DNA from: Mixophyes australis
Taxonomy: Eukaryota > Chordata > Amphibia > Anura > Limnodynastidae
Reading direction: 5' to 3'
Assembly (NCBI GenBank): GCA_036250195.1
Contig: JAVHZZ010000006.1
Coordinates: 72,654,869 to 72,718,868, forward strand
DNA length: 64,000 nt
Part shown: piece by piece, positions 62,901 through 64,000 of the stretch
Position numbering within the stretch: position 1 is the stretch's first letter
Layout: the number at the start of each line of letters is the position of its first letter
Translations under genes and position numbers: made by a program
Notes under the pieces: generated by a model
Told to the model about the DNA's origin: nothing
Databases searched by the model: none
Seen by the model: only the letters and a program-made list of their open reading frames with translations

Positions 62901-63307
62901 TTTTTGTTTGGCTAGTGACCCCTCCGTCCCCCCCTCTCCTATCACTCCCTCCTCTCCTTCTCTTTTTTCACCCCCTTAACATTATACACTGTTTAGAATA
63001 TGCTGTCTATTTTCCTTGGAAGCTATACACTGTTTTGCTTTACATACAATGTCAACTTCCCACTCTCTGTTATTTACCTGTAAAATTCAATTGAATGTTT
63101 ATTCAAAGAAAGAAAAAAGAAAACTTCAAAATAAACACCTTGCCGTCCAGCTCTAAAAATACACAAAAAACTGCAATATATAATAGATTGCAAATGTTGC
63201 TGCACTTTTGTTAAAATGGGCTATACCTGTTCATCCACCTTATGTGCAATGATGGTGGCCCCTTCCACCAGCTCGGTCTCATTAATCGGCCGGATGCGCA
63301 GAGCAAC
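1105..63307 (-). CDS. KIF19: KIF19 (kinesin-8 family ciliary motor), 17 internal coding exons
   Basis: KIF19 is known as a plus-end-directed kinesin-8 that also depolymerises microtubules and limits the length of motile cilia by acting at the ciliary tip. Read on the minus strand, 17 exons join with GT-AG borders and matching phases into 2700 nt, exactly 900 codons, without a stop. The order is motor domain (exons 2-9), neck and coiled coil (10-14) and basic, serine-rich tail (15-18). Kinesin signatures are all present: P-loop GPTGCGKT across the exon 4/5 junction, switch I NKTSSRSH and switch II DLAGSE in exon 7. Numbering assumes one upstream coding exon, because the human protein has about 13 residues before the first residue seen here; residues would then run about 14-913 of roughly 1000. 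The first and last coding exons, the promoter and both UTRs are outside the window. The gene spans more than 62 kb because of transposon-filled introns. Identity was judged by remembered similarity to human KIF19, not by a search. Confidence 0.96.
2033..2246. repeat. Half copy of the CCTGATTCATTAAGG palindromic MITE
   Basis: Ends in CCTTAATGAATCAGGCCCC and includes the blocks TGTAGCACACAAATA and GTAACATGGTTTTGT shared with the complete copy at 33847-34181. The left arm is truncated. Confidence 0.7.
2613..2714. repeat. 51-bp tandem duplication, two copies
   Basis: ACACTGCACAGTACCACTTCT begins at 2613 and again at 2664, each followed by a similar block ending in CATGCTGTACATTT. The copies differ at several bases. 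Confidence 0.7.
3936..4023 (-). CDS. KIF19: KIF19 exon 17: short tail exon
   Basis: 88 nt: 29 codons plus one base of a split glutamate. It begins [12 protein letters not shown] after a CTCTCAG acceptor and contains INSSPDSSD, an almost exact match to the human tail, then VALTRK before GTAAGA. Confidence 0.86.
5040..5420 (+). repeat. About 30-bp G-rich tandem array
   Basis: Around ten imperfect units of a pattern like CCTCAGGCACCAAAAATTCA followed by a run of six or more G. The G runs vary in length (up to about ten). Confidence 0.85.
5768..6313 (+). repeat. 39-bp minisatellite, about 14 units
   Basis: The unit starts GAGAGAACATCAGGTAGTCT and ends with GCAAGATCCAGTA or ...GTTTG; units differ at only a few positions (A/G in TACACTGC/TACGCTGC, AAGA/TTGA at the join). 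Because 39 is divisible by three, long frames stay open on both strands; these are not genes. Confidence 0.95.
6397..6716. repeat. Decayed MITE of the CATTAAGG / TAGCACACAAATA family
   Basis: Shares AAAACCATGTTACAATGCAAG, TGTAGCACACAAATACTTG and a final CCTTAATGAATCAGG with 33847-34181, with an added CAACATGGTTTTGCCCA block also seen near 47700. Confidence 0.65.
7732..7801 (+). repeat. SINE 3' fragment
   Basis: Matches the 3' block of the tRNA-derived SINE at 32161: GGGAATTTAGACTGTAAGCC, GGGGCAGGGACTGATGTGA and TTCTCTGTACAGCGCTGCGG. Confidence 0.75.
8198..8336. repeat. Long imperfect hairpin inside a hAT-like element
   Basis: AACTTACAAGAG...GTTCCGCAGTGGAAC on the left pairs with GTTCCACTGCGGAAC...CTCTTGTAAGTT on the right. 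It is bounded by GA-rich sequence on one side and CT-rich on the other, which extends the pairing. Confidence 0.8.
8830..9142. mobile_element. MITE of the CATACTTGCC family, perfect target duplication
   Basis: Starts CATACTTACC and ends GGCAAGTATG, flanked by CCGGTAAG at 8822-8829 and 9143-9150. The interior contains CCCGGGAGTCC-type blocks and the inverted pair ACTTCCTAGTGAAGTGGGCA/TGCCCACTTCACTAGGAAGT. The 8-bp duplication suggests hAT-type mobilisation. Confidence 0.9.
9314..9419 (-). CDS. KIF19: KIF19 exon 16: tail with PPPI motif
   Basis: 106 nt: one base completing serine, then 35 codons, phase 0 before GTAAGA. The peptide includes NKVFKTSP and [11 protein letters not shown], lining up with HVFKAG and VPTPPPIQLG in human. 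The matching phases (two bases left by exon 15, none passed to exon 17) support its inclusion. Confidence 0.86.
9912..10137. mobile_element. MITE of the CATACTTGCC family
   Basis: Starts CATACTTGCCAACTCTCCGG and ends GGGAAGTATA. Flanks TTCTATAA (9904-9911) and TTCTATAG (10138-10145) match at seven of eight positions. It ends about 43 bp from the donor side of KIF19 exon 15 (10188), the closest transposon to any exon here. Confidence 0.85.
10188..10357 (-). CDS. KIF19: KIF19 exon 15: proximal tail
   Basis: 170 nt: 56 codons plus two bases of a split serine. It runs [13 protein letters not shown] through [17 protein letters not shown] to LLSEAE. Similarity to human is clear at SLPK-IT and DSD-ESV-T and weak elsewhere, as expected for a disordered tail. 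Acceptor TTACAG, donor GTGAGA. Confidence 0.87.
10535..10749 (-). repeat. LINE-type 3' end fragment, the target of later insertions
   Basis: On the minus strand it reads CCCTAGATTGTAAGCTCTCA at one end and GGGCGCTTTATAAATAAATA at the other, a common frog retroelement 3' end similar in plan to 1-458. Its CTAGAT site is where the three elements at 10750-15235 inserted. Confidence 0.6.
10750..14861. mobile_element. 4.1-kb hAT-like element with a giant internal minisatellite
   Basis: Left end CAGTGGTTCCCAAAC and right end GTTTGGGAACCGCCG form imperfect inverted repeats, followed inward by related GGCACCCC blocks on both sides. Perfect 8-bp target duplication ATCTAGGG at 10742-10749 and 14862-14869. 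It is the same family as the outer element at 4480-7110. About 90% of its length is the array at 10907-14633. The right arm includes TGATGACGTCACG, a CRE-like site. No transposase. Confidence 0.92.
10907..14633 (+). repeat. About 3.7-kb pyrimidine-rich minisatellite (21-bp unit, 42-bp higher-order unit)
   Basis: The base pattern is about 20-21 bp, such as CTGTCCCCTTCAGCGTCTCT. In the right two thirds a 42-bp dimer dominates, alternating CCTGTCTGTGTCTCCCTTCAG with TGTCTCTCTATCCCCCTTCAG. Unit lengths divisible by three leave frames open for hundreds of codons; the peptides are pure Ser/Pro/Leu/Cys/Val repeat and not credible proteins. The left edge is more degenerate than the centre. Confidence 0.95.
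14870..15079. mobile_element. MITE of the CATACTTGCC family, second of three serial insertions
   Basis: Starts CATACATGCC and ends GGCATGTATG. Flanked by ATCTAGGG on both sides (14862-14869 and 15080-15087), the same target as the neighbouring hAT element. Confidence 0.9.
15088..15235. mobile_element. Palindromic hAT-type MITE, third of three serial insertions
   Basis: Starts CAGACCTGGCCAACCTGTGG and ends GGTTGGCCAGACCTG, with long inverted arms including ACTACAAGTCCCAACATGC. Left flank ATCTAGGG, right flank GTATAGGG (six of eight). Relative of the element at 35646-35792. Confidence 0.85.
15973..16846 (+). mobile_element. 5'-truncated L1 LINE (ORF2 C-terminus and 3' end)
   Basis: The frame ending at 16410 encodes an L1 ORF2 tail with the zinc-knuckle-like pattern [20 protein letters not shown], typical of L1 C-termini. 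A 3' region with AATAAA-like signals and an A-rich end follow. A 13-bp target duplication ATATCATCCTGCT lies at 15960-15972 and 16847-16859, showing target-primed insertion. On the opposite strand to KIF19. Confidence 0.9.
17201..17461. mobile_element. Decayed MITE of the CATACTTGCC family
   Basis: Keeps CACTCTCCCAGAATATCCAG, GACTCCCAGGAGAG and a right end AAGTATG, but the first bases are lost. Flanks CGTTTAGT and ATTTTAGT agree at six of eight. Confidence 0.65.
17889..17924 (+). repeat. (TG)n microsatellite
   Basis: Uninterrupted GT dinucleotides over about 36 bp. Confidence 0.95.
18829..18950 (-). CDS. KIF19: KIF19 exon 14: end of the stalk
   Basis: 122 nt: two bases completing aspartate and 40 codons, phase 0 at the end before GTATGT. 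The peptide [20 protein letters not shown] and the following [13 protein letters not shown] match the human segment before the tail. It contains no methionine-led frame of useful length, so it is easily missed by a simple frame search. Confidence 0.93.
18951..19519. other. Intron between exons 14 and 13
   Basis: 569 bp. No repeat or element is recognised. Confidence 0.6.
19520..19790 (-). CDS. KIF19: KIF19 exon 13: long coiled coil
   Basis: 271 nt: 90 codons plus one base of a split aspartate. It starts [19 protein letters not shown] after a TTTTTAG acceptor and ends RRIIT. The core [20 protein letters not shown] is almost identical to human and has clear heptad spacing. The donor is GTACAC. 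Confidence 0.96.
20202..20256. repeat. Perfect-arm hairpin
   Basis: GCTCAGCACACAGACTGTCA begins the left arm, and its exact complement closes the right arm at 20256, leaving a loop of about nine bases around GAATTC. It sits just left of the minisatellite. Confidence 0.92.
20424..21900 (+). repeat. 19/20-bp minisatellite, roughly 70 units
   Basis: Units alternate between TGTGTGACAGGGGAGCTATA (20 bp) and TGTGGACAGGGGAGCTATA (19 bp), with GGAGAGC variants. From about 21788 the unit changes to a longer form containing GACAGGGTATCTATTTATTT. Open frames across it arise from the mix of unit lengths. Confidence 0.95.
23749..23947 (-). CDS. KIF19: KIF19 exon 12: basic/acidic stalk segment
   Basis: 199 nt: one base completing a split codon, then 66 codons from [15 protein letters not shown] to QNKLRRQK, ending phase 0 before GTAGCA. 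It contains a nearly invariant acidic patch, [14 protein letters not shown], followed by MEPPEV. These are strongly conserved between frog and human and look like a specific interaction or phosphorylation segment; that role is inference. Confidence 0.95.
23948..25140. other. Intron between exons 12 and 11
   Basis: Contains the SINE 3' fragment at 24296-24493. The rest shows nothing recognised. Confidence 0.6.
24296..24493 (+). mobile_element. tRNA-derived SINE, 3' part
   Basis: Starts in the core (CTCCAAAAACATACTAGTAG) and continues through GACTGTAAGCTCCAATGGGG and CAGCGCTGCGGAATCAGTGG to an ATGATGATGATGATGA tail. Same family as 32161-32458. Confidence 0.88.
25141..25315 (-). CDS. KIF19: KIF19 exon 11: coiled-coil stalk
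   Basis: 175 nt: two bases completing alanine, 57 codons, and two bases of the next codon. [20 protein letters not shown] and [17 protein letters not shown] match the human stalk. The end is set by GTAGGT: reading on would meet an immediate in-frame TAG. The split codon becomes GAC (Asp) where human has Gly. Confidence 0.93.
25623..25855. repeat. Palindromic element with arms of about 80 bp
   Basis: The left arm contains GGGGGCACTTCCATGGTGCA and ATTCATATAAAACATAGACA; the right arm is their complement with a few changes. The spacer of about 70 bp is unpaired. Confidence 0.88.
26552..26726. mobile_element. Palindromic MITE of the TTTACTAAGCTGCGGG family
   Basis: Arms contain TTTGAAAAAGTGGAGATGTT and the CCAATCAGATTCTAG block, ending TTTAGTAAATATACCCC. 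Other copies lie at 36871-37033 and 42242-42417. Confidence 0.9.
27309..27465 (-). CDS. KIF19: KIF19 exon 10: neck and first coiled coil
   Basis: 157 nt: 52 codons plus one base of a split alanine. [19 protein letters not shown] is the neck region of this subfamily. It is followed by a charged heptad-like stretch, [16 protein letters not shown], and ends ERGDIRNIQ. Acceptor CTAG, donor GTAACT. Confidence 0.94.
27558..27680 (-). CDS. KIF19: KIF19 exon 9: end of the motor domain
   Basis: 123 nt, 41 residues, phase 0 at both borders (acceptor CACCAG, donor GTACGT). [17 protein letters not shown] is the last strand of the motor core; [13 protein letters not shown] is the alpha-6 helix leading into the neck. 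It is separated from exon 8 by only 176 bp and from exon 10 by 92 bp. Confidence 0.97.
27857..28003 (-). CDS. KIF19: KIF19 exon 8: relay helix and microtubule-binding face
   Basis: 147 nt, 49 residues, phase 0 at both borders (acceptor TGCAG, donor GTACAG). It holds [16 protein letters not shown], the relay (alpha-4) helix region, and [14 protein letters not shown], the loop 12/alpha-5 microtubule-contacting segment. Human and frog differ only at a few positions such as DRGG for DKGS. Confidence 0.97.
30100..31260 (+). mobile_element. Decayed CR1/L2-like LINE with internal deletion
   Basis: A frame at 30311-30493 resembles the LINE endonuclease pattern: [22 protein letters not shown] followed by [14 protein letters not shown] (split here for length: [13 protein letters not shown] then [11 protein letters not shown]). 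Near 30700-31150 translated pieces resemble the C-terminus, for example [11 protein letters not shown] and [16 protein letters not shown], with frameshifts. The central reverse transcriptase is missing. Non-functional. Confidence 0.75.
32161..32458 (-). mobile_element. tRNA-derived SINE, near full length
   Basis: On the minus strand it starts GGGCAGCACGGTGGCTTAGT with an A-box-like TGGCTTAGTGG, a degenerate B box (GATCAATTCCC), then the conserved CTCCGGTTTCCTCCCACACT core resembling V-SINEs. It ends GCGCTATATAAATAATGATG. Other 3' pieces are at 7732, 24296 and 38122. Not a functional tRNA. Confidence 0.9.
33847..34181. mobile_element. Near-perfect palindromic MITE (GGGGCCTGATTCATTAAGG ends)
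   Basis: Arms of about 135 bp are almost identical in inverted orientation, including CTTAACTTGAGAAACTTCTT, AACCATGTTACAATGCAAG and GTAGCACACAAATACTTGAT. This is the youngest-looking copy of the family in the window (others near 2033, 6397 and 47650). Confidence 0.93.
34512..34706 (-). CDS. KIF19: KIF19 exon 7: switch I and switch II
   Basis: 195 nt, 65 residues, phase 0 at both borders (acceptor TTTAG, donor GTACAA). Two nucleotide-sensing motifs are intact: switch I as [11 protein letters not shown] near residues 20-30 of the exon, and switch II as DLAGSERAS near its end. The stretch between them, [16 protein letters not shown], is typical of KIF18/19-type motors. Confidence 0.97.
34707..36373. 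other. Intron between exons 7 and 6
   Basis: Contains the palindromic MITE at 35646-35792. Otherwise no recognised feature. Confidence 0.6.
35646..35792. mobile_element. Palindromic hAT-type MITE
   Basis: Starts CAGTGTTGGCTAACCTGTGA and ends TTAGCCAACACTG, with arms carrying ACTACAAGTCCCAGCAT. Flanks TACTAGAC and TACTAGTC match at seven of eight and contain CTAG, as does the target of its relative at 15088. Confidence 0.9.
36374..36499 (-). CDS. KIF19: KIF19 exon 6: IYNE to loop 8 of the motor
   Basis: 126 nt, 42 residues, phase 0 at both borders (acceptor CACAG, donor GTACT). It begins [12 protein letters not shown], completing the SYLEIYNE signature, and carries [17 protein letters not shown], the strands after it. 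It ends NAKE directly before the switch I helix region in exon 7. Confidence 0.95.
36871..37033. mobile_element. Palindromic MITE of the TTTACTAAGCTGCGGG family
   Basis: Starts GGGGCTAGATTTACTAAGCT and ends AGCTTAGTAAATCTAGCCCC; arms include GGGTTTGAAAAAGTGGGGAT. Part of the left CCAATCAGATT block is deleted. Confidence 0.92.
37225..37568. mobile_element. Palindromic element interrupted by a small hAT-like element
   Basis: Outer arms GGTAAATGTATTATGCTC and GAGCATAATACATTTACTCC continue inward through TTTGACAGCAAAATTTAAAA and its complement. The insertion at 37312-37460 splits it. Confidence 0.88.
37312..37460. mobile_element. 149-bp hAT-like MITE
   Basis: Starts CAGGCGCGGGCTGG and ends CCAGCCCGCCCCTG, flanked by a perfect GTTTAAAG duplication (37304-37311 and 37461-37468). 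GC-rich interior with GCGGCCGC inverted blocks. Confidence 0.92.
38122..38235 (+). repeat. SINE 3' fragment
   Basis: GTAAGCCCCATTGGGGCAGG, CAGCGCTGCGGAATTAGTGG and an ATGATGATGAT tail, as in 32161-32458. Confidence 0.85.
39420..40780 (-). mobile_element. 5'-truncated L1 LINE with frameshifted ORF2 end
   Basis: On the minus strand a 273-codon frame (40755-39934) encodes the C-terminal part of L1 ORF2, with [18 protein letters not shown] near its end and [12 protein letters not shown] earlier. The frame stops early at 39934, but a second frame continues from about 39937 with NLEHMTSVV and ends at 39831, so about one base was lost in a TATATA run. A 3' region with an A-rich end follows to about 39420. 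It lies in the same orientation as KIF19. Confidence 0.88.
41075..41211 (-). CDS. KIF19: KIF19 exon 5: P-loop and following motor segment
   Basis: 137 nt: two bases completing the split glycine, then 45 codons. It opens [10 protein letters not shown], finishing the Walker A motif GPTGCGKT; the lysine and threonine are the phosphate- and magnesium-binding residues. It continues through [19 protein letters not shown] to MSYLE, where it stops in phase 0 before GTAAGT. The next exon resumes at IYNE, the universal kinesin SYLEIYNE motif. Confidence 0.96.
41212..41918. other. Intron between exons 5 and 4
   Basis: 707 bp. Nothing recognised. Confidence 0.6.
41919..42006 (-). CDS. KIF19: KIF19 exon 4: helix before the P-loop and its first half
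   Basis: 88 nt: 29 codons plus the first base of a split glycine codon. The peptide runs [10 protein letters not shown]...[12 protein letters not shown]. The conserved [11 protein letters not shown] leads into the ATP-binding P-loop, which is completed in exon 5. Acceptor ACAG, donor GTGAG. The first two residues differ from human (DT for EM). Confidence 0.95.
42242..42417. mobile_element. Palindromic MITE of the TTTACTAAGCTGCGGG family
   Basis: Starts GGGCTAGATTTACTAAGCTG and ends CAGCTTAGTAAATCTAGCCC, with both AACCAATCA arms kept. The inner spacer contains TAGAAGGTACTAAATAAAT. Confidence 0.93.
43498..43655. mobile_element. hAT-type MITE (CAGTGGTTGAAGTGG ends)
   Basis: Starts CAGTGGTTGAAGTGGACATT and ends CCACTTCCACCACTG. 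Flanks CATGCAAT and CATACAAG agree at six of eight. Closely related to 58661-58803. Confidence 0.75.
43748..44038. mobile_element. hAT-like element with internal GATA microsatellite
   Basis: Starts CAGGGCCATCTTAACAACAT and ends AAAAGATGGCCCTG, flanked by a perfect AGTCCGAG duplication (43740-43747 and 44039-44046). The interior carries GGGGCCCC-type arms and a GATATA/GATAGATA run at about 43806-43886. Confidence 0.92.
44156..44795. mobile_element. 640-bp element with inverted repeats of about 75 bp
   Basis: The left arm contains CTGGATCTAATGGTGCA and TATGTGGTTTATAT; the right arm is the complement with a few changes, ending TTCTTGAT. The interior is AT-rich and non-coding. Confidence 0.82.
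47208..47585. repeat. Degenerate MITE with AGGGGTATATTTAT ends
   Basis: Left AGGGGTATATTTATGAAAAG and right AATAATAAATAAGCCCCT look like diverged inverted ends. Similar sequence occurs around 48560-48860 and 56628-57000. Confidence 0.5.
47650..47975. repeat. Diverged MITE of the TAGCACACAAATA family
   Basis: Contains GCAAAACCATGTTGCATTGG, TATTTGTGTGCTACATGA and CACCCCGTGCATTGTAACAT, and a right end CCTTAATGACTTAAGGCCC. Confidence 0.65.
51412..51980. repeat. Degenerate relative of the GCTGGGTACACAC element
   Basis: Starts AAAGCTGGGCACAGACTACA and contains AAGATTGTGACTCGGTACAC and TGTACACACTAATG, corresponding to pieces of 7156-8704. Its right end is not recognisable. Confidence 0.55.
52725..53005. 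mobile_element. MITE of the CATACTTGCC family, perfect target duplication
   Basis: Starts CATACTTGCCTGCTTTCAGC and ends GAGAGTTGGCAAGTATG, flanked by GTATAAAA at 52717-52724 and 53006-53013. A further right-end fragment of the family lies at about 52560-52641. Confidence 0.93.
53654..53812 (+). promoter_or_regulatory. Five tandem X-box (RFX)-like motifs in a 37/33-bp alternating repeat
   Basis: GTT(G/A)CCATGGTGATGTCA-like motifs start at 53654, 53691, 53724, 53761 and 53794, with spacers alternating 37 and 33 bp, so the array is a 70-bp dimer repeated. GTTRCC is the left half of the RFX X-box; the right half reads GGTGAT rather than the consensus (G/A)GYAAC. The TGATGTCA end also resembles a CRE half site. 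KIF19 is a motile-cilia gene, so a role is plausible, but this is inference from motif only. Confidence 0.45.
54758..54868 (-). CDS. KIF19: KIF19 exon 3: motor domain with the kinesin-8 loop 2 region
   Basis: 111 nt, 37 residues from [10 protein letters not shown] to FDYTATQ, both borders phase 0 (acceptor CTGCAG, donor GTACAG). It holds the segment [14 protein letters not shown], corresponding to the loop 2 region; in KIF19A work this loop is implicated in microtubule depolymerisation. The FDVAFDY stretch is the usual strand after loop 2. Nearly every residue matches the human protein as recalled. Confidence 0.95.
58661..58803. mobile_element. hAT-type MITE (CAGTGGTCTAAGTGG ends)
   Basis: Starts CAGTGGTCTAAGTGGAAATT and ends CAACTTTCACCACTG. 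Flanks CCTTTAAC (58653-58660) and CCTTTAAT (58804-58811) match at seven of eight. Sister of 43498-43655. Confidence 0.85.
59382..60289. mobile_element. hAT-like element hosting a nested MITE
   Basis: Starts CAGGGTCTGATTATCCAATA and ends CTTAATCAGGCCCTG, the terminal family of 4580-7015. Flanks TATGTGTG (59374-59381) and TATGTGTA (60290-60297) match at seven of eight. The MITE at 59962-60273 interrupts it near its right end. Confidence 0.85.
59962..60273. mobile_element. MITE of the CATACTTGCC family, nested
   Basis: Starts CATACTTGCCCACTCTTCCG and ends GTTGGCAAATATG, flanked by a perfect CCTTAATC duplication (59954-59961 and 60274-60281) in the right end of the host element. Confidence 0.93.
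61694..62006. mobile_element. MITE of the CATACTTGCC family
   Basis: Starts CATACTTGTCAACTCTCCCG and ends AAGTTGGCAAGTATG. The flanking duplication is diverged (CTTTAACC/CTTTATTC type), so the exact end is uncertain by a base. Confidence 0.85.
62484..62769. mobile_element. MITE of the CATACTTGCC family
   Basis: Starts TATACTTGCCAACTCTCCCG and ends AGTCGGCTAGTATG. Flanks ATGTATAT and AGGTATAT match at seven of eight. Confidence 0.87.
63227..63307 (-). CDS. KIF19: KIF19 exon 2: start of the motor domain
   Basis: 81 nt, 27 residues beginning VALRIRPI and ending AHKVDEQ. This is the first beta-strand of the kinesin motor, with the family motif V-x-(L/V)-R-x-R-P. It follows an AACAG acceptor and is followed by GTATAG. 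Both borders are phase 0. No in-frame methionine precedes it, and none of the preceding KIF19 residues can be found between 63308 and 64000, so the initiator exon is upstream of the window. Confidence 0.93.
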
Positions 63308-64000
63308 CTGTTCGGGTAAAAGAGAGGTGTTAGGATGGTGCTTTTTAAAGGTGAATTTGATCAAGGTCAGTTCACATTTTTGTTGTCATACATTAATTCA
63401 TGGTTGTTCGTATGGCCACAGTGGCTGCACAAGAAGCGGCCAGGGTAACAATGTGGAAAATGGAATGAAGATAAGCAGGAAGCCACAGACTGAGAGTTAG
63501 ATAGTTTAAAGAGCAGGTTCCCCCAACAGCACAGAGTACTAATGTGAGGCTTCTGTAAAACTGATTATGGAAGATTGTCATATTAAAAGCACCACTATGA
63601 GAAACAGAGTAGTAATAATAAAAAAATATCTGAATGTTTTAGCAAGATTCAGTATCAGCTGAATGCACTGAACTTGGCCAACCAAATCCTGATTTTCTGG
63701 TGGTTTTTGGAGCACAGGACCAAGTTCTTAGTTCCAGGGATTACAATTACATAAAGGATTCTCATTTAGGTCATTCAGCCTAATTTTAATTTGCAAATAT
63801 GGGTTCAAATTGGCATTCAGCTAAATTGTTTATAAAAAAGATTTGGGATTTGGCTGAAGCCTAAAATTGAAATGGGCGACGTACATTATACTGCCATAAC
63901 TGATAGACTTGCAACATAAAGGATGTGTTAGATACAGTGACATGAATATATGTTAAATATCCTGCCACTTCTGTATATATAATTTATATTTGGAGAGTAG
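63308..64000. other. Intron before exon 2 (partial)
   Basis: Searched on the minus strand for the first KIF19 coding exon and its donor; none seen. No repeat recognised. Confidence 0.55.

Larger units (their letters stand above)
54869..63226. other. Intron between exons 3 and 2
   Basis: 8.36 kb. Contains elements at 58661-58803, 59382-60289, 61694-62006 and 62484-62769. The 61450-62218 stretch seems to be an older element (GGAGTCTATTTATAAAT on the left, TTAATAAATTGACCCCTA on the right) hosting the 61694 MITE. 54869-58660, 60290-61449 and 62770-63226 show no clear features. Confidence 0.6.

Noticed and set aside
63308..64000. First KIF19 coding exon within the window
   Set aside because: No minus-strand methionine followed by the expected short N-terminus and a GT donor was found.

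Overview
The window is an interior piece of a vertebrate chromosome, most likely from a frog or toad (Anura). Almost all of it belongs to one gene on the minus strand: KIF19, a kinesin-8 family motor that works at the tips of motile cilia. Seventeen coding exons can be placed to the base between 63307 and 1105. They join in frame with GT-AG borders into exactly 900 codons with no stop or frameshift. By comparison with the human protein, the short first coding exon lies beyond 64000 and the last coding exon(s) lie before position 1. There is no sign of bacterial or viral coding content. The anuran call rests on the KIF19 sequence together with repeats typical of frog genomes: a tRNA-derived SINE with a V-SINE-like core, L1 and CR1-like LINEs, palindromic MITEs and many non-autonomous hAT-like elements. 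Species cannot be decided.

Layout (the gene reads right to left). 63.3-41.0 kb: exons 2-5, the front of the motor domain up to and past the P-loop. 36.5-27.5 kb: exons 6-9, with switch I, switch II, the relay helix and the end of the motor. 27.5-18.8 kb: exons 10-14, neck and coiled coil. 10.4-1.1 kb: exons 15-18, the tail. Exons 8-10 are tightly packed (introns of 176 and 92 bp). Most other introns are multi-kilobase and filled with transposons.

The striking part is the 4-24 kb stretch, the introns around exons 12-17. Large non-autonomous hAT-like elements sit here, several with perfect 8-bp target duplications, and three of them carry long internal tandem arrays: a 39-bp unit at 5.8-6.3 kb, a 21/42-bp pyrimidine-rich unit of about 3.7 kb at 10.9-14.6 kb, and a 19/20-bp unit at 20.4-21.9 kb. 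At 10742-15243 three different elements stand end to end, separated by copies of one 8-bp target, ATCTAGGG: a serial insertion at a single site. At 4472-7118 a hAT element is nested inside another hAT element, both with perfect target duplications. In the 12.7-kb intron between exons 4 and 3, five tandem copies of an RFX/X-box-like motif occur, notable because motile-cilia genes are commonly RFX targets.

No second protein-coding gene is supported. The long open frames in the arrays are by-products of unit lengths divisible by three. The only other coding remnants are two 5'-truncated L1 ORF2 ends and a decayed CR1-like LINE.
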